The notes beneath the pieces are model-generated. The model was not told the origin of the DNA and ran no database searches. It saw nothing but the letters and a program-made list of their open reading frames with translations. From Allobacillus halotolerans (GTDB taxonomy: Bacteria > Bacillota > Bacilli > Bacillales > Alkalibacillaceae): DNA of 64,000 bases. The translations under genes and the position numbers were made by a program. Where the stretch lies: positions 62,316 through 126,315 of the forward strand of contig NZ_JAHLZF010000003.1 in NCBI RefSeq assembly GCF_018967645.1. The letters are read 5' to 3'. Shown here piece by piece: positions 47,060 through 59,547 of this stretch (the stretch's first letter is position 1; each line of letters starts with the position of its first letter).

Positions 47060-48190
47060 ATGTACATTGAGGAATTATCTCTAGTCAATTACCGAAATTA
47101 CGATCGATTAACGATTCACTTCGACCATAAAGTGAATGTAATTTTAGGTGAAAATGCTCAAGGCAAAACAAATTTAATGGAAGCCATTTATGTTCTTGGA
47201 TTCACAAAATCACATCGAACGCCAAGGGATAAAGAATTAATCCAATGGGACGCGGAGTATGGTAAAATAAAGGGAAGGGTTTTTAAGAAGAATCGCTCCC
47301 TTCCCCTTGAGGTCATATTCTCATCAAAAGGAAAAAAAGCGAAGTTCAACCATATCGAACAAAAACGATTGAGTGATTATATCGGTTCTTTGAATATTGT
47401 CATGTTTGCACCGGAGGATTTGAATCTTGTTAAGGGCAGCCCCCAAGAAAGACGTCGTTTCATTGATATGGAAATCGGCCAAATTGAACCTGTTTATATT
47501 TATCACTTAAATCAATATCAAAAAATATTAAAACAACGAAATGCTTTATTAAAAGATTTGCAACGAAGGCGGACGAAAGATACGACGATGCTGCAAATTT
47601 ATACAGAGCAATTGGCGGAACATGGAGCCGCCATCTTATTTCGACGGTTTCGTTTCTTGAAAAAATTACGAGAATGGGCTGTGCCGATTCATCTTCAAAT
47701 TAGTAGAGATCAAGAGAATCTTAAAATAGATTACTTATCGAAGGTAGATGTATCAGAATCTATGGATATGGAGAAAATGAGAGATACATATCTAACGGAA
47801 TTCAATCGTAAAGAAGAAAGTGAAATTGAGCGTGGTACGACGTTAATCGGACCACATCGGGATGATTTGGTTTTTACGGTAAATGATCGGAATGTCCAAC
47901 ACTTTGGTTCTCAAGGCCAACAACGTACCACTGCTCTATCGTTAAAGCTTGCTGAGATTGAGTTGATTTATCAAGAGGTTGGTGATTATCCAGTCCTGTT
48001 GCTGGATGATGTACTAAGCGAATTGGATGATTACCGACAATCCCACTTACTCAATGCGATTCAAGGGAAGGTCCAGACATTTGTTACGACAACGAATATT
48101 GATGGAATTGCCCATGAAACGATTCGCGAAGCAGAAATTTTTACAATCCATGAAGGAAAGCTAGTCGAGAACAATGGACTGGATCGGTAA
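47060..48190 (+). CDS. recF: DNA replication and repair protein RecF
   Basis: 376 residues. Walker A '[15 protein letters not shown]', SMC-like signature '[18 protein letters not shown]' and Walker B '[13 protein letters not shown]'. RecF helps RecO/RecR load RecA on SSB-coated gaps. It begins 17 bp after rlbA with GAGGAG upstream; the preceding TAA and the short gap suggest one operon. Confidence 0.97.
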   Translation: MYIEELSLVNYRNYDRLTIHFDHKVNVILGENAQGKTNLMEAIYVLGFTKSHRTPRDKELIQWDAEYGKIKGRVFKKNRSLPLEVIFSSKGKKAKFNHIEQKRLSDYIGSLNIVMFAPEDLNLVKGSPQERRRFIDMEIGQIEPVYIYHLNQYQKILKQRNALLKDLQRRRTKDTTMLQIYTEQLAEHGAAILFRRFRFLKKLREWAVPIHLQISRDQENLKIDYLSKVDVSESMDMEKMRDTYLTEFNRKEESEIERGTTLIGPHRDDLVFTVNDRNVQHFGSQGQQRTTALSLKLAEIELIYQEVGDYPVLLLDDVLSELDDYRQSHLLNAIQGKVQTFVTTTNIDGIAHETIREAEIFTIHEGKLVENNGLDR

Positions 48191-48222
48191 GTAGATCGAC
48201 AGTTTGAGAGGGGAATTTATTT

Positions 48223-50465
<2,243 letters not shown>

Positions 50466-50660
50466 CGAGTGATTAAAGCCGTTTGAATAAAAGCTTTCAA
50501 AAGGAGATTTCTGTGTGACTATAGGTTTGTGGCAGTGATGAATTGACCCACCTAGCGTTACGAGCTTGATCTCCCTCTCAATGATCGAACACGAGGTCAT
50601 GTAATTATGATTAAGCTTTTATTCGGACTGGCTTTTGACTCATTCAAGGAGGAGTTATCG

Positions 50661-53207
50661 TTGGATCAAGAACGTCCAAGAGTTCAAGAAATTAATTTAA
50701 GTCAAGAGATGAGAACGTCTTTTTTGGATTATGCGATGAGTGTAATCGTCTCACGTGCATTGCCTGATGTCCGGGATGGTTTAAAACCTGTACATAGAAG
50801 AATTTTATATGCCATGCACGATTTAGGAATGCATGCAGATAAATCATATAAAAAATCTGCCCGGATCGTCGGTGAGGTGATCGGTAAGTACCATCCACAC
50901 GGAGATTCTGCCGTTTATGATGCAATGGTACGTATGGCCCAAGACTTTAACTATCGTTACACGTTGGTCAATGGACACGGTAACTTTGGTTCAGTCGATG
51001 GCGATGCTGCTGCAGCAATGCGTTATACGGAAGCTAAAATGTCCAAAATTTCGATGGAACTGCTAAGAGATATCAATAAAAATACCATCGATTATGTGGA
51101 CAACTATGATGGCGCTGAACGAGAGCCAGTCGTATTGCCAGCTCGTTTCCCTAACCTGCTTGTGAATGGAGCATCCGGTATCGCAGTAGGAATGGCAACA
51201 AACATCCCGCCTCACCAGCTAGGTGAAGTCATCGATGCTGTATTGGCAGTCAGTAGAAACCCAGAGATCACCATTGAGGAATTGATGGAGAACCATATCT
51301 ATGGACCAGACTTTCCAACAGGTGGAGAAATTCTAGGTCGAAGCGGAATCCGACAAGCGTTTCAAACAGGAAAAGGTTCAATAACGATTCGCTCAAAAGC
51401 TGATATTGATGAAGTTAACGGCAAGCCGAGAATTATCGTCAGTGAGATTCCTTTCCAAGTGAACAAAGCAAGACTGATTGAAAAAATTGCTGAGCTAGTT
51501 CGTGATAAAAAGCTTGAAGGGATTACCGATTTACGTGATGAGTCGGACCGTGACGGTATGCGTATTGTGATGGAATTACGTCGCGATGCAAATGCCAATG
51601 TCGTATTGAATAATCTTTACAAGCAAACCGCTATGCAAACAACCTTTGGAATCAACATGCTCTCTCTTGTGAACGGGGAACCAAAAGTATTGAATCTGAA
51701 ACAAACACTTGAGTACTATTTGGAACACCAGCGTGAAATCATTACACGTCGTACACAGTATGAATTGGATAAAGCGCAAGCACGTGCTCATATTTTAGAA
51801 GGTCTCCGAGTAGCATTGGACCATCTGGATGCCGTCATCGAATTAATCCGGAAATCTCAAACAGCGGATATCGCCAGAGAAGGATTAATGGAACAATACG
51901 GCTTATCCGAAAAACAAGCTCAAGCAATATTGGATATGCGCCTGCAGCGTTTAACCGGCCTTGAGCGTGAGAAGATTGAAAATGAATACAATGAGATCAT
52001 GGAATTGATCGCAGAATTGAAAGCTATTTTAGCGGACGATGAAAAAGTTTTGGAAATTATCCGTGAAGAGCTGACAGCGATTAAAGAACAGTTTAACGAC
52101 GAACGTCGCACAGAAATCGTTATCGGTGGAACAGACTTTATCGAGGATGAAGATTTGATTCCTGAAGAGACAATCGTCATTACACTCACCCACCATGGTT
52201 ATATCAAACGTCTACCGCTTACGACGTATCGCTCACAAAATCGTGGCGGACGCGGTATTCAAGGCATGGGCACGAATGAGGATGACTTTGTGGAGCATTT
52301 ATTATCTACTTCCACACATGATACGTTGCTGTTCTTTACGAATAAAGGAAAAGTATACCGGGCGAAAGGATATGAAATTCCTGAATTCAGTCGGACAGCC
52401 AAAGGACTTCCTCTTGTTAACGTGCTTGAAGTTGAACAAGATGAATGGATCAATGCCGTCATTCCGGTACAAGAGTATGATGAAGCGTCTTCCCTATTCT
52501 TTACAACGAAAAATGGGTTGTCTAAACGGACAATGTTGAATCAATACAAAAACATCCGTCGAGGCGGTCTACGTGCGATTAATTTACGTGAAGACGATGA
52601 ATTAATCTCTGTACGATTAACGGACGGTGAGCAAGATATCATCATCGGAACGAAAAACGGATTGGCGATTCGTTTCCACGAAACCGATGTTCGAACAATG
52701 GGCCGTACAGCAACAGGTGTGAAAGGAATCACATTAAGAGAAGACGATGAAGTTGTATCAATGGAAATTTTACATCAAGGTAGTGAAGTACTGACCGTTA
52801 CATCCAAAGGTTTCGGTAAACGAACCCCTGAAGATGAATATCGCCTACAAAACCGAGGCGGTAGAGGAATACTCACTTGTAGATTGAGCGATCGAAACGG
52901 TCATGTTTCAGCCGTTAAACCTGTATTTGGCGAAGAAGATTTGATGATCATTACTGAAACAGGTGTACTCATTCGTATGGGCTCGGAAACAATTTCCCAA
53001 ACGAGTCGGAATACACAAGGTGTCCGTTTGATCCGCTTAGGTGAGGAAGAATCCGTAGCTACGGTTGCCTTGGTAGAGAAAGAAGATGTAGAAGACGAAT
53101 TGGAAGAAGAAATTGATGAAGCAGTAGAAGAAAAAGAAGAACAGCTTGTTGATGAAATTGAGGAAGTTGTCGAAGAAGATGATGACCACTCAGGCGAAGA
53201 AAAATAA
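50661..53207 (+). CDS. gyrA: DNA gyrase subunit A
   Basis: 848 residues from the TTG at 50661 ([17 protein letters not shown]), chosen for AGGAGGAG eight bases upstream; an ATG at 50607 would add 18 atypical residues. The winged-helix domain has the catalytic Tyr in '[12 protein letters not shown]' and an unmutated quinolone region '[17 protein letters not shown]'. The six-bladed C-terminal domain contains the GyrA-box '[11 protein letters not shown]'. The last 45 residues are almost wholly Glu and Asp, longer and more acidic than in B. subtilis; such tails modulate wrapping. The 195 bp before the TTG hold no other gene. Confidence 0.97.
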   Translation: MDQERPRVQEINLSQEMRTSFLDYAMSVIVSRALPDVRDGLKPVHRRILYAMHDLGMHADKSYKKSARIVGEVIGKYHPHGDSAVYDAMVRMAQDFNYRYTLVNGHGNFGSVDGDAAAAMRYTEAKMSKISMELLRDINKNTIDYVDNYDGAEREPVVLPARFPNLLVNGASGIAVGMATNIPPHQLGEVIDAVLAVSRNPEITIEELMENHIYGPDFPTGGEILGRSGIRQAFQTGKGSITIRSKADIDEVNGKPRIIVSEIPFQVNKARLIEKIAELVRDKKLEGITDLRDESDRDGMRIVMELRRDANANVVLNNLYKQTAMQTTFGINMLSLVNGEPKVLNLKQTLEYYLEHQREIITRRTQYELDKAQARAHILEGLRVALDHLDAVIELIRKSQTADIAREGLMEQYGLSEKQAQAILDMRLQRLTGLEREKIENEYNEIMELIAELKAILADDEKVLEIIREELTAIKEQFNDERRTEIVIGGTDFIEDEDLIPEETIVITLTHHGYIKRLPLTTYRSQNRGGRGIQGMGTNEDDFVEHLLSTSTHDTLLFFTNKGKVYRAKGYEIPEFSRTAKGLPLVNVLEVEQDEWINAVIPVQEYDEASSLFFTTKNGLSKRTMLNQYKNIRRGGLRAINLREDDELISVRLTDGEQDIIIGTKNGLAIRFHETDVRTMGRTATGVKGITLREDDEVVSMEILHQGSEVLTVTSKGFGKRTPEDEYRLQNRGGRGILTCRLSDRNGHVSAVKPVFGEEDLMIITETGVLIRMGSETISQTSRNTQGVRLIRLGEEESVATVALVEKEDVEDELEEEIDEAVEEKEEQLVDEIEEVVEEDDDHSGEEK

Positions 53208-53223
53208 TGTGAGGTGAATCCGC

Positions 53224-54330
53224 GTGAAAGTTCACCCAGACCAACTGATACCCGGTTGTCTCTTGACGAAGGATGTGATTGGCAATGCCATTCATCCACT
53301 TATTCCGAAAAATACAGTGATTGAACCGATTCATATCCAAATTTTACAAACATTTAAGATCCAAGTCGTAGACGTTGCACCTCGCTTGGTTAATGGAGAT
53401 GTCTTTCGCGTTGAAAAGCGCGAAGTACCATCTGAGGATCAAAAGGAAAATGAAGTGAATGAACGAGTGAACTGGACGTTTGATGATTATTATATGAATG
53501 CTGTCAAAATTACAAAATCCATTTGCGAAGATTTAAAACGTACCAATCGATTAAATATTCAACAAGTACGGAAGCTTATGATCCCTTTAATGAAACAGGC
53601 AGAAAAGCAACGAAACTTATTTTTAAAGCTACATCAATATGGTGATAAACAGCGATATATTTATCACCATATGGTGTCAATCGCGTTATTATCAGCTAGT
53701 TTAGCGACGAAATTAGACTATAGCCAAGGCGATCGTTTAAAAATAGCATTAGCAGCCTATTTAAGCGATATGGGGATGGTTTCTGAACATGATGGCATCT
53801 ATTTAAAGAATAGAGAATTGACTGAGAAAGAAACCGAAAACATTCGCATGCATCCTGTTCTTTCTTATCGGATGATCGAGCACATGTCATCCATTAGTAA
53901 GGATGTAAAAATCGCTGTCTTACAGCATCATGAACGAATAGATGGTTCGGGTTATCCACTCGGCGTGAAGGCGGAAAAAATTCATCCATTCGCCAAAGTG
54001 ATTGGTGTTGTCGATACCTTCCATGCAATGATGTCTGAACGAGCATATCAACAAAAGCAATCTATCTATCATGTCGTTGAAGAACTAATGCAACGACAGG
54101 CAGGTAAGTTAGATGTTTTGACGATTGAAACGTTAATCCAAAACTATTTGACTCTGCAAGTCGGTACACGGGTAAAACTATCAAATGAACAAAACGGCAC
54201 TGTCGTCTTTGTGAATGAGTCCGATCCCGCCCGCCCTTTTGTACAACTTGAAGATGCTAGTGAAAAAATTATTGATTTGAAAGAGCATGATCTCGATATT
54301 AAAGAGTTTTTAATAGATCATGAGACTTGA
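53224..54330 (+). CDS. HD-GYP-like protein with a degenerate HD motif
   Basis: 368 residues, start GTG with GAGGTGA upstream. Residues about 140-300 form an HD-GYP domain. The second half keeps 'HHERIDGSGYP' (235-245), but the central HD pair is S181-D182 ('AYLSDMGMV' instead of xxLHDIGK), so a metal ligand and the following Lys are lost. HD-GYP enzymes hydrolyse cyclic di-GMP; this one is likely inactive or altered, possibly a nucleotide sensor. The N-terminal part (1-70) resembles the DUF3391-type lead-in, and the last 55 residues form a small beta domain. It follows gyrA by 17 bp. Confidence 0.8.
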   Translation: MKVHPDQLIPGCLLTKDVIGNAIHPLIPKNTVIEPIHIQILQTFKIQVVDVAPRLVNGDVFRVEKREVPSEDQKENEVNERVNWTFDDYYMNAVKITKSICEDLKRTNRLNIQQVRKLMIPLMKQAEKQRNLFLKLHQYGDKQRYIYHHMVSIALLSASLATKLDYSQGDRLKIALAAYLSDMGMVSEHDGIYLKNRELTEKETENIRMHPVLSYRMIEHMSSISKDVKIAVLQHHERIDGSGYPLGVKAEKIHPFAKVIGVVDTFHAMMSERAYQQKQSIYHVVEELMQRQAGKLDVLTIETLIQNYLTLQVGTRVKLSNEQNGTVVFVNESDPARPFVQLEDASEKIIDLKEHDLDIKEFLIDHET

Positions 54331-54344
54331 TTAGATAGGTCAAT

Positions 54345-54382
54345 ATCCTTTGAGTCAGAACTCGGGCTCAAAGGATGTTTTT
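54345..54382 (+). terminator. Terminator behind the HD-GYP gene
   Basis: ATCCTTTGAG pairs with CTCAAAGGAT around a 12-nt loop, followed by G and T8. Confidence 0.9.
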
Positions 54383-54531
54383 TTATCAACACATAGGTCG
54401 ATAAAAATACTAAAAATGTTAACAAATGATAATATTTTACCAATGTTTCATGACCTGAAATCATGTATAATAATAAAGGTATTCATCCTATTTACATAAA
54501 GAAAAGTTCGTTATTTGGAGGAAAAAAACAG

Positions 54532-55863
54532 ATGATTAAAACATATAAATCGTTAACAGCTATCGTGATGGCAACTGTTTTATTAATGGCTTCTTTTATG
54601 GTGAGTCCGCTAAAGACTTACGCCCAATTAGATAACTTGAGTGCTGAATCAGCTATATTGGTTGATGCCACTACAGGAGAGGTCCTTTACGCGAAGAACG
54701 CGGATGAAGCTTTGCCACCAGCAAGTATGACAAAAATGATGACAGAATATCTCGTTTTGGAAGCTATTGAAGAAGGCGAGATCAGCTGGGATACACGTAC
54801 AGAAATCAGTGAATATGCGTACTCTATTTCCGCGAATAATTCATTTTCAGGCGTAGGATTGCGTTTGGATCATGAATATACAGTCGAGCAGCTATATGAA
54901 GCAATGGCAATCAATTCAGATAATGCAACGAGCATTGCTTTAGCAGAGTTAATTGCTGGTTCAGAAGGTGAATTCGTGAAACTCATGAATCAAAAGGCTG
55001 AAGAAATGGGTTTGCCTGATGCTAAATTTGTGAATTCTACGGGCTTGGATAATAAAGACTTAAATGGAAAACACCCGGAAGGCACAAAAGCAGATGATAC
55101 TAATTTACTGTCTGCACGTTCGACAGCGATGCTAGCTTACCATCTCGTAAATGATTTCGACCAAGCATTAGAGATCTCTAGTATTCCGAAAAAAGAATTT
55201 GAAGACCAGGAAATGGTCAATTGGAACTGGATGCTTCCAGGGATGGACAGTCAAAACTTCGAACAATTTACGTACGAAGGAATGGATGGATTAAAAACAG
55301 GTTTTACCGATTTGGCAGGATACTCCTTTGCTGGTACAGCGAAACAAGATGATACACGATTGATCTCTGTTGTCATGCGTACGGATAGCATTGAAGAACG
55401 GTTTAACCAAACCGCGAAATTGTTGGATTACGGATTTAATGACTTCAGTAGGGAAACATTGTATGAAGCGGGTCACCAAATTGAAGGTGAATCTACAATC
55501 CCTGTTTATCGTGGCAAACAAGATACGGTTCAAATAGAGTCAGCTGAAGCAATTGAAAAAATGGTACGCAACGGCGATCAAGAAAACTACTCCGTCAGTT
55601 ACGAATTCGATGAAGAAATGTTAAATGAAGAAGGGGAATTAAAAGCGCCAGTCGAAAAAGGGACAGAAGTTGGTCGTATGGTGCTAACTTATTCAGGTGA
55701 TCATGACTACGGAAACATCGATACCCAAGACCAAGAGTCGATCTCTGTTCCCCTTGTCACAAGTGATGATGTCGAGCAATCCAACTGGTTCGTTCGATTA
55801 TTCCTCACGATTGGTGATTTCTTTGTCGGTCTATTCGATAGCATAAAAGGGTTATTTTCATAA
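54532..55863 (+). CDS. dacA: D-alanyl-D-alanine carboxypeptidase DacA (PBP5)
   Basis: 443 residues from the ATG at 54532, preceded by TTTGGAGG; an upstream in-frame ATG is rejected. Signal peptide to about residue 31 ('KTYAQ'). The serine-peptidase motifs are S65-M-T-K68, 'SDN' in 'AINSDNATS' and 'KTG' in 'DGLKTGFT'. A PBP5 C-terminal beta domain follows, then an amphipathic membrane anchor ('WFVRLFLTIGDFFVGLFDSIKGLFS'). It trims the terminal D-Ala of peptidoglycan stem peptides. In B. subtilis it stands in the same place before serS-dck-dgk. Confidence 0.96.
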   Translation: MIKTYKSLTAIVMATVLLMASFMVSPLKTYAQLDNLSAESAILVDATTGEVLYAKNADEALPPASMTKMMTEYLVLEAIEEGEISWDTRTEISEYAYSISANNSFSGVGLRLDHEYTVEQLYEAMAINSDNATSIALAELIAGSEGEFVKLMNQKAEEMGLPDAKFVNSTGLDNKDLNGKHPEGTKADDTNLLSARSTAMLAYHLVNDFDQALEISSIPKKEFEDQEMVNWNWMLPGMDSQNFEQFTYEGMDGLKTGFTDLAGYSFAGTAKQDDTRLISVVMRTDSIEERFNQTAKLLDYGFNDFSRETLYEAGHQIEGESTIPVYRGKQDTVQIESAEAIEKMVRNGDQENYSVSYEFDEEMLNEEGELKAPVEKGTEVGRMVLTYSGDHDYGNIDTQDQESISVPLVTSDDVEQSNWFVRLFLTIGDFFVGLFDSIKGLFS

Positions 55864-55867
55864 TGAC

Positions 55868-56146
55868 TTGCAAAATGTGCATACTACCGATATATTAATG
55901 GTAATAGTGAACTGAAAAGCAATGATAGGAACTAGTAATAGTGAGCGTTTCTTCAGAGAGCTGGTGGTTGCTGTGAACCAGTGAAACTCCGCTATGAATC
56001 CATCCTTGAGCTGATTGGCGAAAGCGATGCATAAGTCAATCCGGTCAAGCACCGTTAAAGCTTCCGAGTTGGGAGTATCTCTCCAACAAGGGTGGTAACG
56101 CGGGTATACAGCTCGTCCCTTCATTTACAGGGACGGGCTTTTTTAT
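55868..56146 (+). promoter_or_regulatory. Promoter and T-box riboswitch of serS
   Basis: Promoter TTGCAA (55868-55873), 17-bp spacer, TATATT (55891-55896). The leader contains Stem I with a distal GCTGTGAACC loop, a candidate TCC (Ser) specifier at 55988-55990, the T-box AGGGTGGTAACGCG (56089-56102) and a terminator (AGCTCGTCCCT..AGGGACGGGCT, T6; about 56110-56144). Uncharged tRNA-Ser binds the specifier and stabilises the antiterminator, so serS is switched on when serine charging is low. Confidence 0.93.
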
Positions 56147-56168
56147 ATTTCATGAGGGAGGATTCTAT

Positions 56169-57458
56169 ATGTTAGAACTGAAATATTTGCGCAGTCATTT
56201 TGCTGAGATTAAAAAAAGACTACAGCATCGTGGCGAAGATTTATCTGATTTGGATCATTTTGATGATATGGACCGCAAACGACGCACATTGATTCAAGAA
56301 ACCGAGGAATTGAAAGCACGACGGAATCAAGTATCAAAAGACATTTCACAATTGAAAAAAGAAAAACAGGATGCGGACCACTTAATCAAAGAGATGCGTG
56401 AAGTAGGCGATCGCATTAAAGCAATTGATCACGAGTTAAAGGAAGTTGAGGAAAAGTTAAATCACTTACTCCTCTCCATCCCGAATATTCCGCATGAGTC
56501 AGTCCCATTTGGCGAAGATGAGGATGATAATATGTTGGCCCGTGACTGGGGCGAGGTTCGTGATTTTGGGTTTGAACCAAAACCGCACTGGGATTTGGCA
56601 ACAGAGTTGGATATCCTTGATTTTGAACGAGCAGCAAAAGTGACTGGAAGCCGGTTTGTCTTTTATAAAGGATTGGGCGCTCGCTTAGAACGTGCTTTAT
56701 TAAACTTCATGATGGATTTACATGCCGATCAGCATGGCTATACGGAAATGTTGCCACCGCAGATTGTTAACCGTGACAGCTTAACAGGAACAGGTCAGCT
56801 TCCTAAATTTGCTGAAGATGTCTTTAAGCTAGAAGAACTGGATTATTTCCTGATACCTACTGCAGAAGTACCAGTAACAAACTATCATCGGGATGAAATA
56901 TTGGATATCGATGATCTACCAAAGAAATATGTTGCATACAGCGCAAATTTCCGTTCTGAAGCGGGTTCTGCAGGTCGAGATACGCGTGGCTTGATTCGAC
57001 AGCATCAATTCAACAAAGTGGAACTCGTTCAATTTGTGAAGCCTGAAGAGTCGTATGAAGCATTAGAAAATCTAACAGGAAATGCGGAGAAAGTACTTCA
57101 ATTGTTGAAACTTCCTTACCGGGTAATGAGTATGTGTACAGGTGATTTAGGATTTACTGCCGCTAAAAAGTACGATATTGAAGTTTGGATTCCAAGCTAC
57201 GAAACTTATCGTGAAATTTCTTCTTGTTCTAACTTTGAGGCATTCCAAGCGCGTCGTGCAGGTATTCGCTTCCGTCGTGAGCAAGGCGGGAAGCCAGAAT
57301 ACGTCCATACATTGAATGGATCTGGATTGGCGATTGGCAGAACAGTTGCAGCCATCTTAGAAAACTACCAAGAAGAAGATGGGTCAATTACGATTCCAGA
57401 AGTTTTACGACCGTATATGGGCGGTTTAGAGACGATTACAGCGCCAGATGAAGAGTAG
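56169..57458 (+). CDS. serS: Seryl-tRNA synthetase
   Basis: 429 residues. The N-terminal coiled-coil arm (about 30-100, '[31 protein letters not shown]') grips the long arm of tRNA-Ser. Class II motifs: '[19 protein letters not shown]', '[31 protein letters not shown]' and '[17 protein letters not shown]'. Preceded by a T-box, as in B. subtilis; a tRNA-Ser gene lies 1 kb downstream. Confidence 0.98.
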   Translation: MLELKYLRSHFAEIKKRLQHRGEDLSDLDHFDDMDRKRRTLIQETEELKARRNQVSKDISQLKKEKQDADHLIKEMREVGDRIKAIDHELKEVEEKLNHLLLSIPNIPHESVPFGEDEDDNMLARDWGEVRDFGFEPKPHWDLATELDILDFERAAKVTGSRFVFYKGLGARLERALLNFMMDLHADQHGYTEMLPPQIVNRDSLTGTGQLPKFAEDVFKLEELDYFLIPTAEVPVTNYHRDEILDIDDLPKKYVAYSANFRSEAGSAGRDTRGLIRQHQFNKVELVQFVKPEESYEALENLTGNAEKVLQLLKLPYRVMSMCTGDLGFTAAKKYDIEVWIPSYETYREISSCSNFEAFQARRAGIRFRREQGGKPEYVHTLNGSGLAIGRTVAAILENYQEEDGSITIPEVLRPYMGGLETITAPDEE

Positions 57459-57494
57459 AAATAACTAATTAAATGTTTATAAAGGAAAATTAAA

Positions 57495-57838
57495 GTGGCT
57501 GGGACAAAAGTTCTCAGATACGAACATTCTAATTTAGTGTGTCGGAAATACCCGCTTCGGAAATATACTCCGCTTTTACCCACAGGGCATAAGGCGACAT
57601 CTGCGGTAAACCGCAGTGTCTTCTATATCGCAGGCAGCTGTTGAGCCTCCTCGTGCTTCGCACTGCGGGGTCTCACCTAGGCTTTTGCTCCCGACGCCCA
57701 GGACGGGCTAGTGTCAACGTTGGCCACAGGACGTGGCCGCATTTAGTTGACCGCAGAAGTCTCCGTATATTTCCTACGCTAAGTTAGATTGTGACTCGTA
57801 TTTCTGAGTTTATAACTTTGATTTGTCCCAGTCTCTTC
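57495..57838. repeat. Dispersed structured repeat, copy 3 (long form, subfamily a, inverted)
   Basis: Reverse orientation of copy 1, bounded by ACATTCTAATTTAG (57524-57537) and CTAAGTTAGATTGT (57779-57792). Two extra modules are present: module A (about 57578-57628, hairpin 57596-57620) and module B (about 57693-57751, nested stems GTCAAC/GTTGAC and GGCCAC/GTGGCC). The outer GGCTGGGACAAA / TTGTCCCAG ends can pair. It lies between convergent serS and the lipoprotein gene. Confidence 0.85.
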
Positions 57839-57839
57839 T

Positions 57840-58208
57840 TTAATTAATTTTAAGAATTACTGATTCAATTGATTCAAAACTTTTTATTTTTACAAACGCA
57901 TCTTGCAGTGAATTGTCTTGTTTTTCATCTGAAAACGTTAAAGTTATCCTACCATCATTTTCTTCTAATTCAACTTTACTATATACCTTTGAATGACCAT
58001 AAATGTAGTGACGGTTGTTAATTTCATCATTTACTTCATAGGTACGTATCGGTGTTTGGTCTGGTTCATTTAACCATTTTTGAACTTCAGCTTGATCCTC
58101 TTTCTCAATGGAATCTAGTCCATACTCATATGAGAATGAAGCTTCGCTATCCGTACAACCCATTAATAAAAAGATAGCTAATAAAGAAATAAGTAACTTG
58201 AACTTCAT
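57840..58208 (-). CDS. Small lipoprotein of unknown function
   Basis: 122 residues from the ATG at 58208 with GGAGG six bases upstream. Signal peptide with lipobox 'LLMGC', so the mature protein starts at a lipidated Cys (about residue 18). The rest ('SYEYGLDSIEKEDQAEVQKWLNEPDQ..', then alternating strands ending 'SFESIESVILKIN') is a small alpha/beta domain I do not recognise. Monocistronic. Confidence 0.75.
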   Translation of the reverse strand: MKFKLLISLLAIFLLMGCTDSEASFSYEYGLDSIEKEDQAEVQKWLNEPDQTPIRTYEVNDEINNRHYIYGHSKVYSKVELEENDGRITLTFSDEKQDNSLQDAFVKIKSFESIESVILKIN

Positions 58209-58441
58209 GAGCATCCTCCACAAACTTCTTATTTAACAATTATCCGTTAGTAAAAAAGTTCTTCACAATCTCTTGTTTTAAATTTTAACTTATAAATTTC
58301 ATTTATTCCATCTTATGTAAACGATATTTTTTCCATCATTGGATAGAAAAAAAGATCTAAATAAACTTTTTATAAAAAAAATCACTAATTCGGTTGCTTA
58401 AACTTTTCGCATATGATATATTTTTAAAGTGTCAGCCAAAC

Positions 58442-58534
58442 GGAGGAGTACCCAAGCCTGGCTGAAGGGAGCGGTCTTGAAAACCGCCAGGGGCTTTGCG
58501 GCCCGCGGGGGTTCGAATCCCTCCTCCTCCGCCA
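58442..58534 (+). tRNA. tRNA-Ser (TGA)
   Basis: 93 nt with a long variable arm. The acceptor GGAGGAG pairs with CTCCTCC, discriminator G, and the CCA tail is encoded (58532-58534). The anticodon loop CTTGAAA gives UGA, and the T-arm carries GGTTCGAATCC. Confidence 0.96.
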
Positions 58535-58637
58535 TAATATTACAAGCCAAGCAGGCTAGTCTTTTGAATAAGGACTAGTCTGTTTTTAATTTGTAGGGAG
58601 CTTTCAACGGTTGCCCGAATTCCTCGTCATTCAGAAG

Positions 58638-58805
58638 CTTCAACATTCATTAGCTTTGCTTCAACACTTATTTGGACTTCTTCAACATTCATTAGTTCGT
58701 CTTCAACACTTAAATGAGCTTCTTCAACATTAATTGGATCGTCTTCAACATTGATTTAAAAACCTTCAACACTAATTAGCATATCTTCAACATTTAGCAT
58801 AAAAA
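58638..58805. repeat. Degenerate 21-bp tandem array, array 3
   Basis: CTTCAACA begins at 58638, 58659, 58680, 58701, 58722, 58743, 58764 and 58785: eight units with an exact 21-bp period. The 8-bp core is invariant (CTTCAACA-T/C-T) and the other 11-12 bp vary. On the minus strand one frame gives NVEExxx/SVEDxxx heptads but contains stop codons, so it is not coding. It lies behind tRNA-Ser and in front of the dck terminator; nothing else is visible in 58535-58637. Confidence 0.9.
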
Positions 58806-58832
58806 AGGCACCGACCGAAGTCAGTGCCTAGT
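58801..58832 (-). terminator. Terminator of dgk-dck
   Basis: Minus strand: GGCACTGAC-TTCG-GTCGGTGCC followed by T6, a 9-bp stem capped by a stable TTCG tetraloop. Confidence 0.9.
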
Positions 58833-58875
58833 TATTTATATGATTGTTACTCAATTTATGAATTAATAAATGAAG

Positions 58876-59547
58876 TTATGATCGCATTAATTTTCTCGAT
58901 GTTTGAATCGATTTGCCGATTCGTTCCAACAATGGTTCGATGGATTGTTCATGATTCAAGAGATCATAATCATTGATGTTCACACGCATTACTGGGCACG
59001 TATTAAAATTGTTGATCCAATGTTCGTAACGTTCGTACATCTCTTTCCAATATTCCACAGGTGTTTCTTGTTCCATCTTTCTTCCGCGAGCTTGGATTCG
59101 GTCAAGTATATCTTCGAAAGATCCCTCCAAATAAATGAGTAAATCTGGATGTGGAAAGTATGGTGTCATGACCATGGCATCAAAAAGATTTTTATACGTA
59201 TCGTAATCTGTAGGGGTCATTGTTCCTTTGTCGTAATGCATTTTTGCAAATATGCCTGTATCTTCATAGATGGAGCGATCTTGCACAAAACCGCCACCGT
59301 ATTCAAAAATTCGTTTTTGCTCTTTAAAACGCTCTGCCAAGAAATAAACTTGTAAATGAAAACTCCAACGCTCAAAGTCTTTATAAAATTGATCCAAATA
59401 GGGATTCCCGTCTACTTTTTCGAATGATGTTTTGAAGTCAAGATGATTGGCCAGTGCTGAAGTTAAAGTAGACTTTCCTACGCCAACAGTTCCGGCTACA
59501 GTAATGACAGCATTTGACGGAATGCCAAATGTCGTTAGTTGATTCAT
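58876..59547 (-). CDS. dck: Deoxyadenosine/deoxycytidine kinase
   Basis: 223 residues. P-loop 'VAGTVGVGKSTLTSALA', 'ERWSFHLQVYFLAERF' and 'FVQDRSIYEDTGIFAKMH' with the DRS motif, and the lid 'RIQARGRKME'. Closely similar to B. subtilis Dck (YaaF), which salvages deoxyadenosine and deoxycytidine. The start overlaps the dgk stop by four bases. Confidence 0.93.
   Translation of the reverse strand: MNQLTTFGIPSNAVITVAGTVGVGKSTLTSALANHLDFKTSFEKVDGNPYLDQFYKDFERWSFHLQVYFLAERFKEQKRIFEYGGGFVQDRSIYEDTGIFAKMHYDKGTMTPTDYDTYKNLFDAMVMTPYFPHPDLLIYLEGSFEDILDRIQARGRKMEQETPVEYWKEMYERYEHWINNFNTCPVMRVNINDYDLLNHEQSIEPLLERIGKSIQTSRKLMRS

Noticed and set aside
58638-58805. Short coding frame with NVEExxx repeats on the minus strand
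   Set aside because: In-frame stop codons and no start signals.
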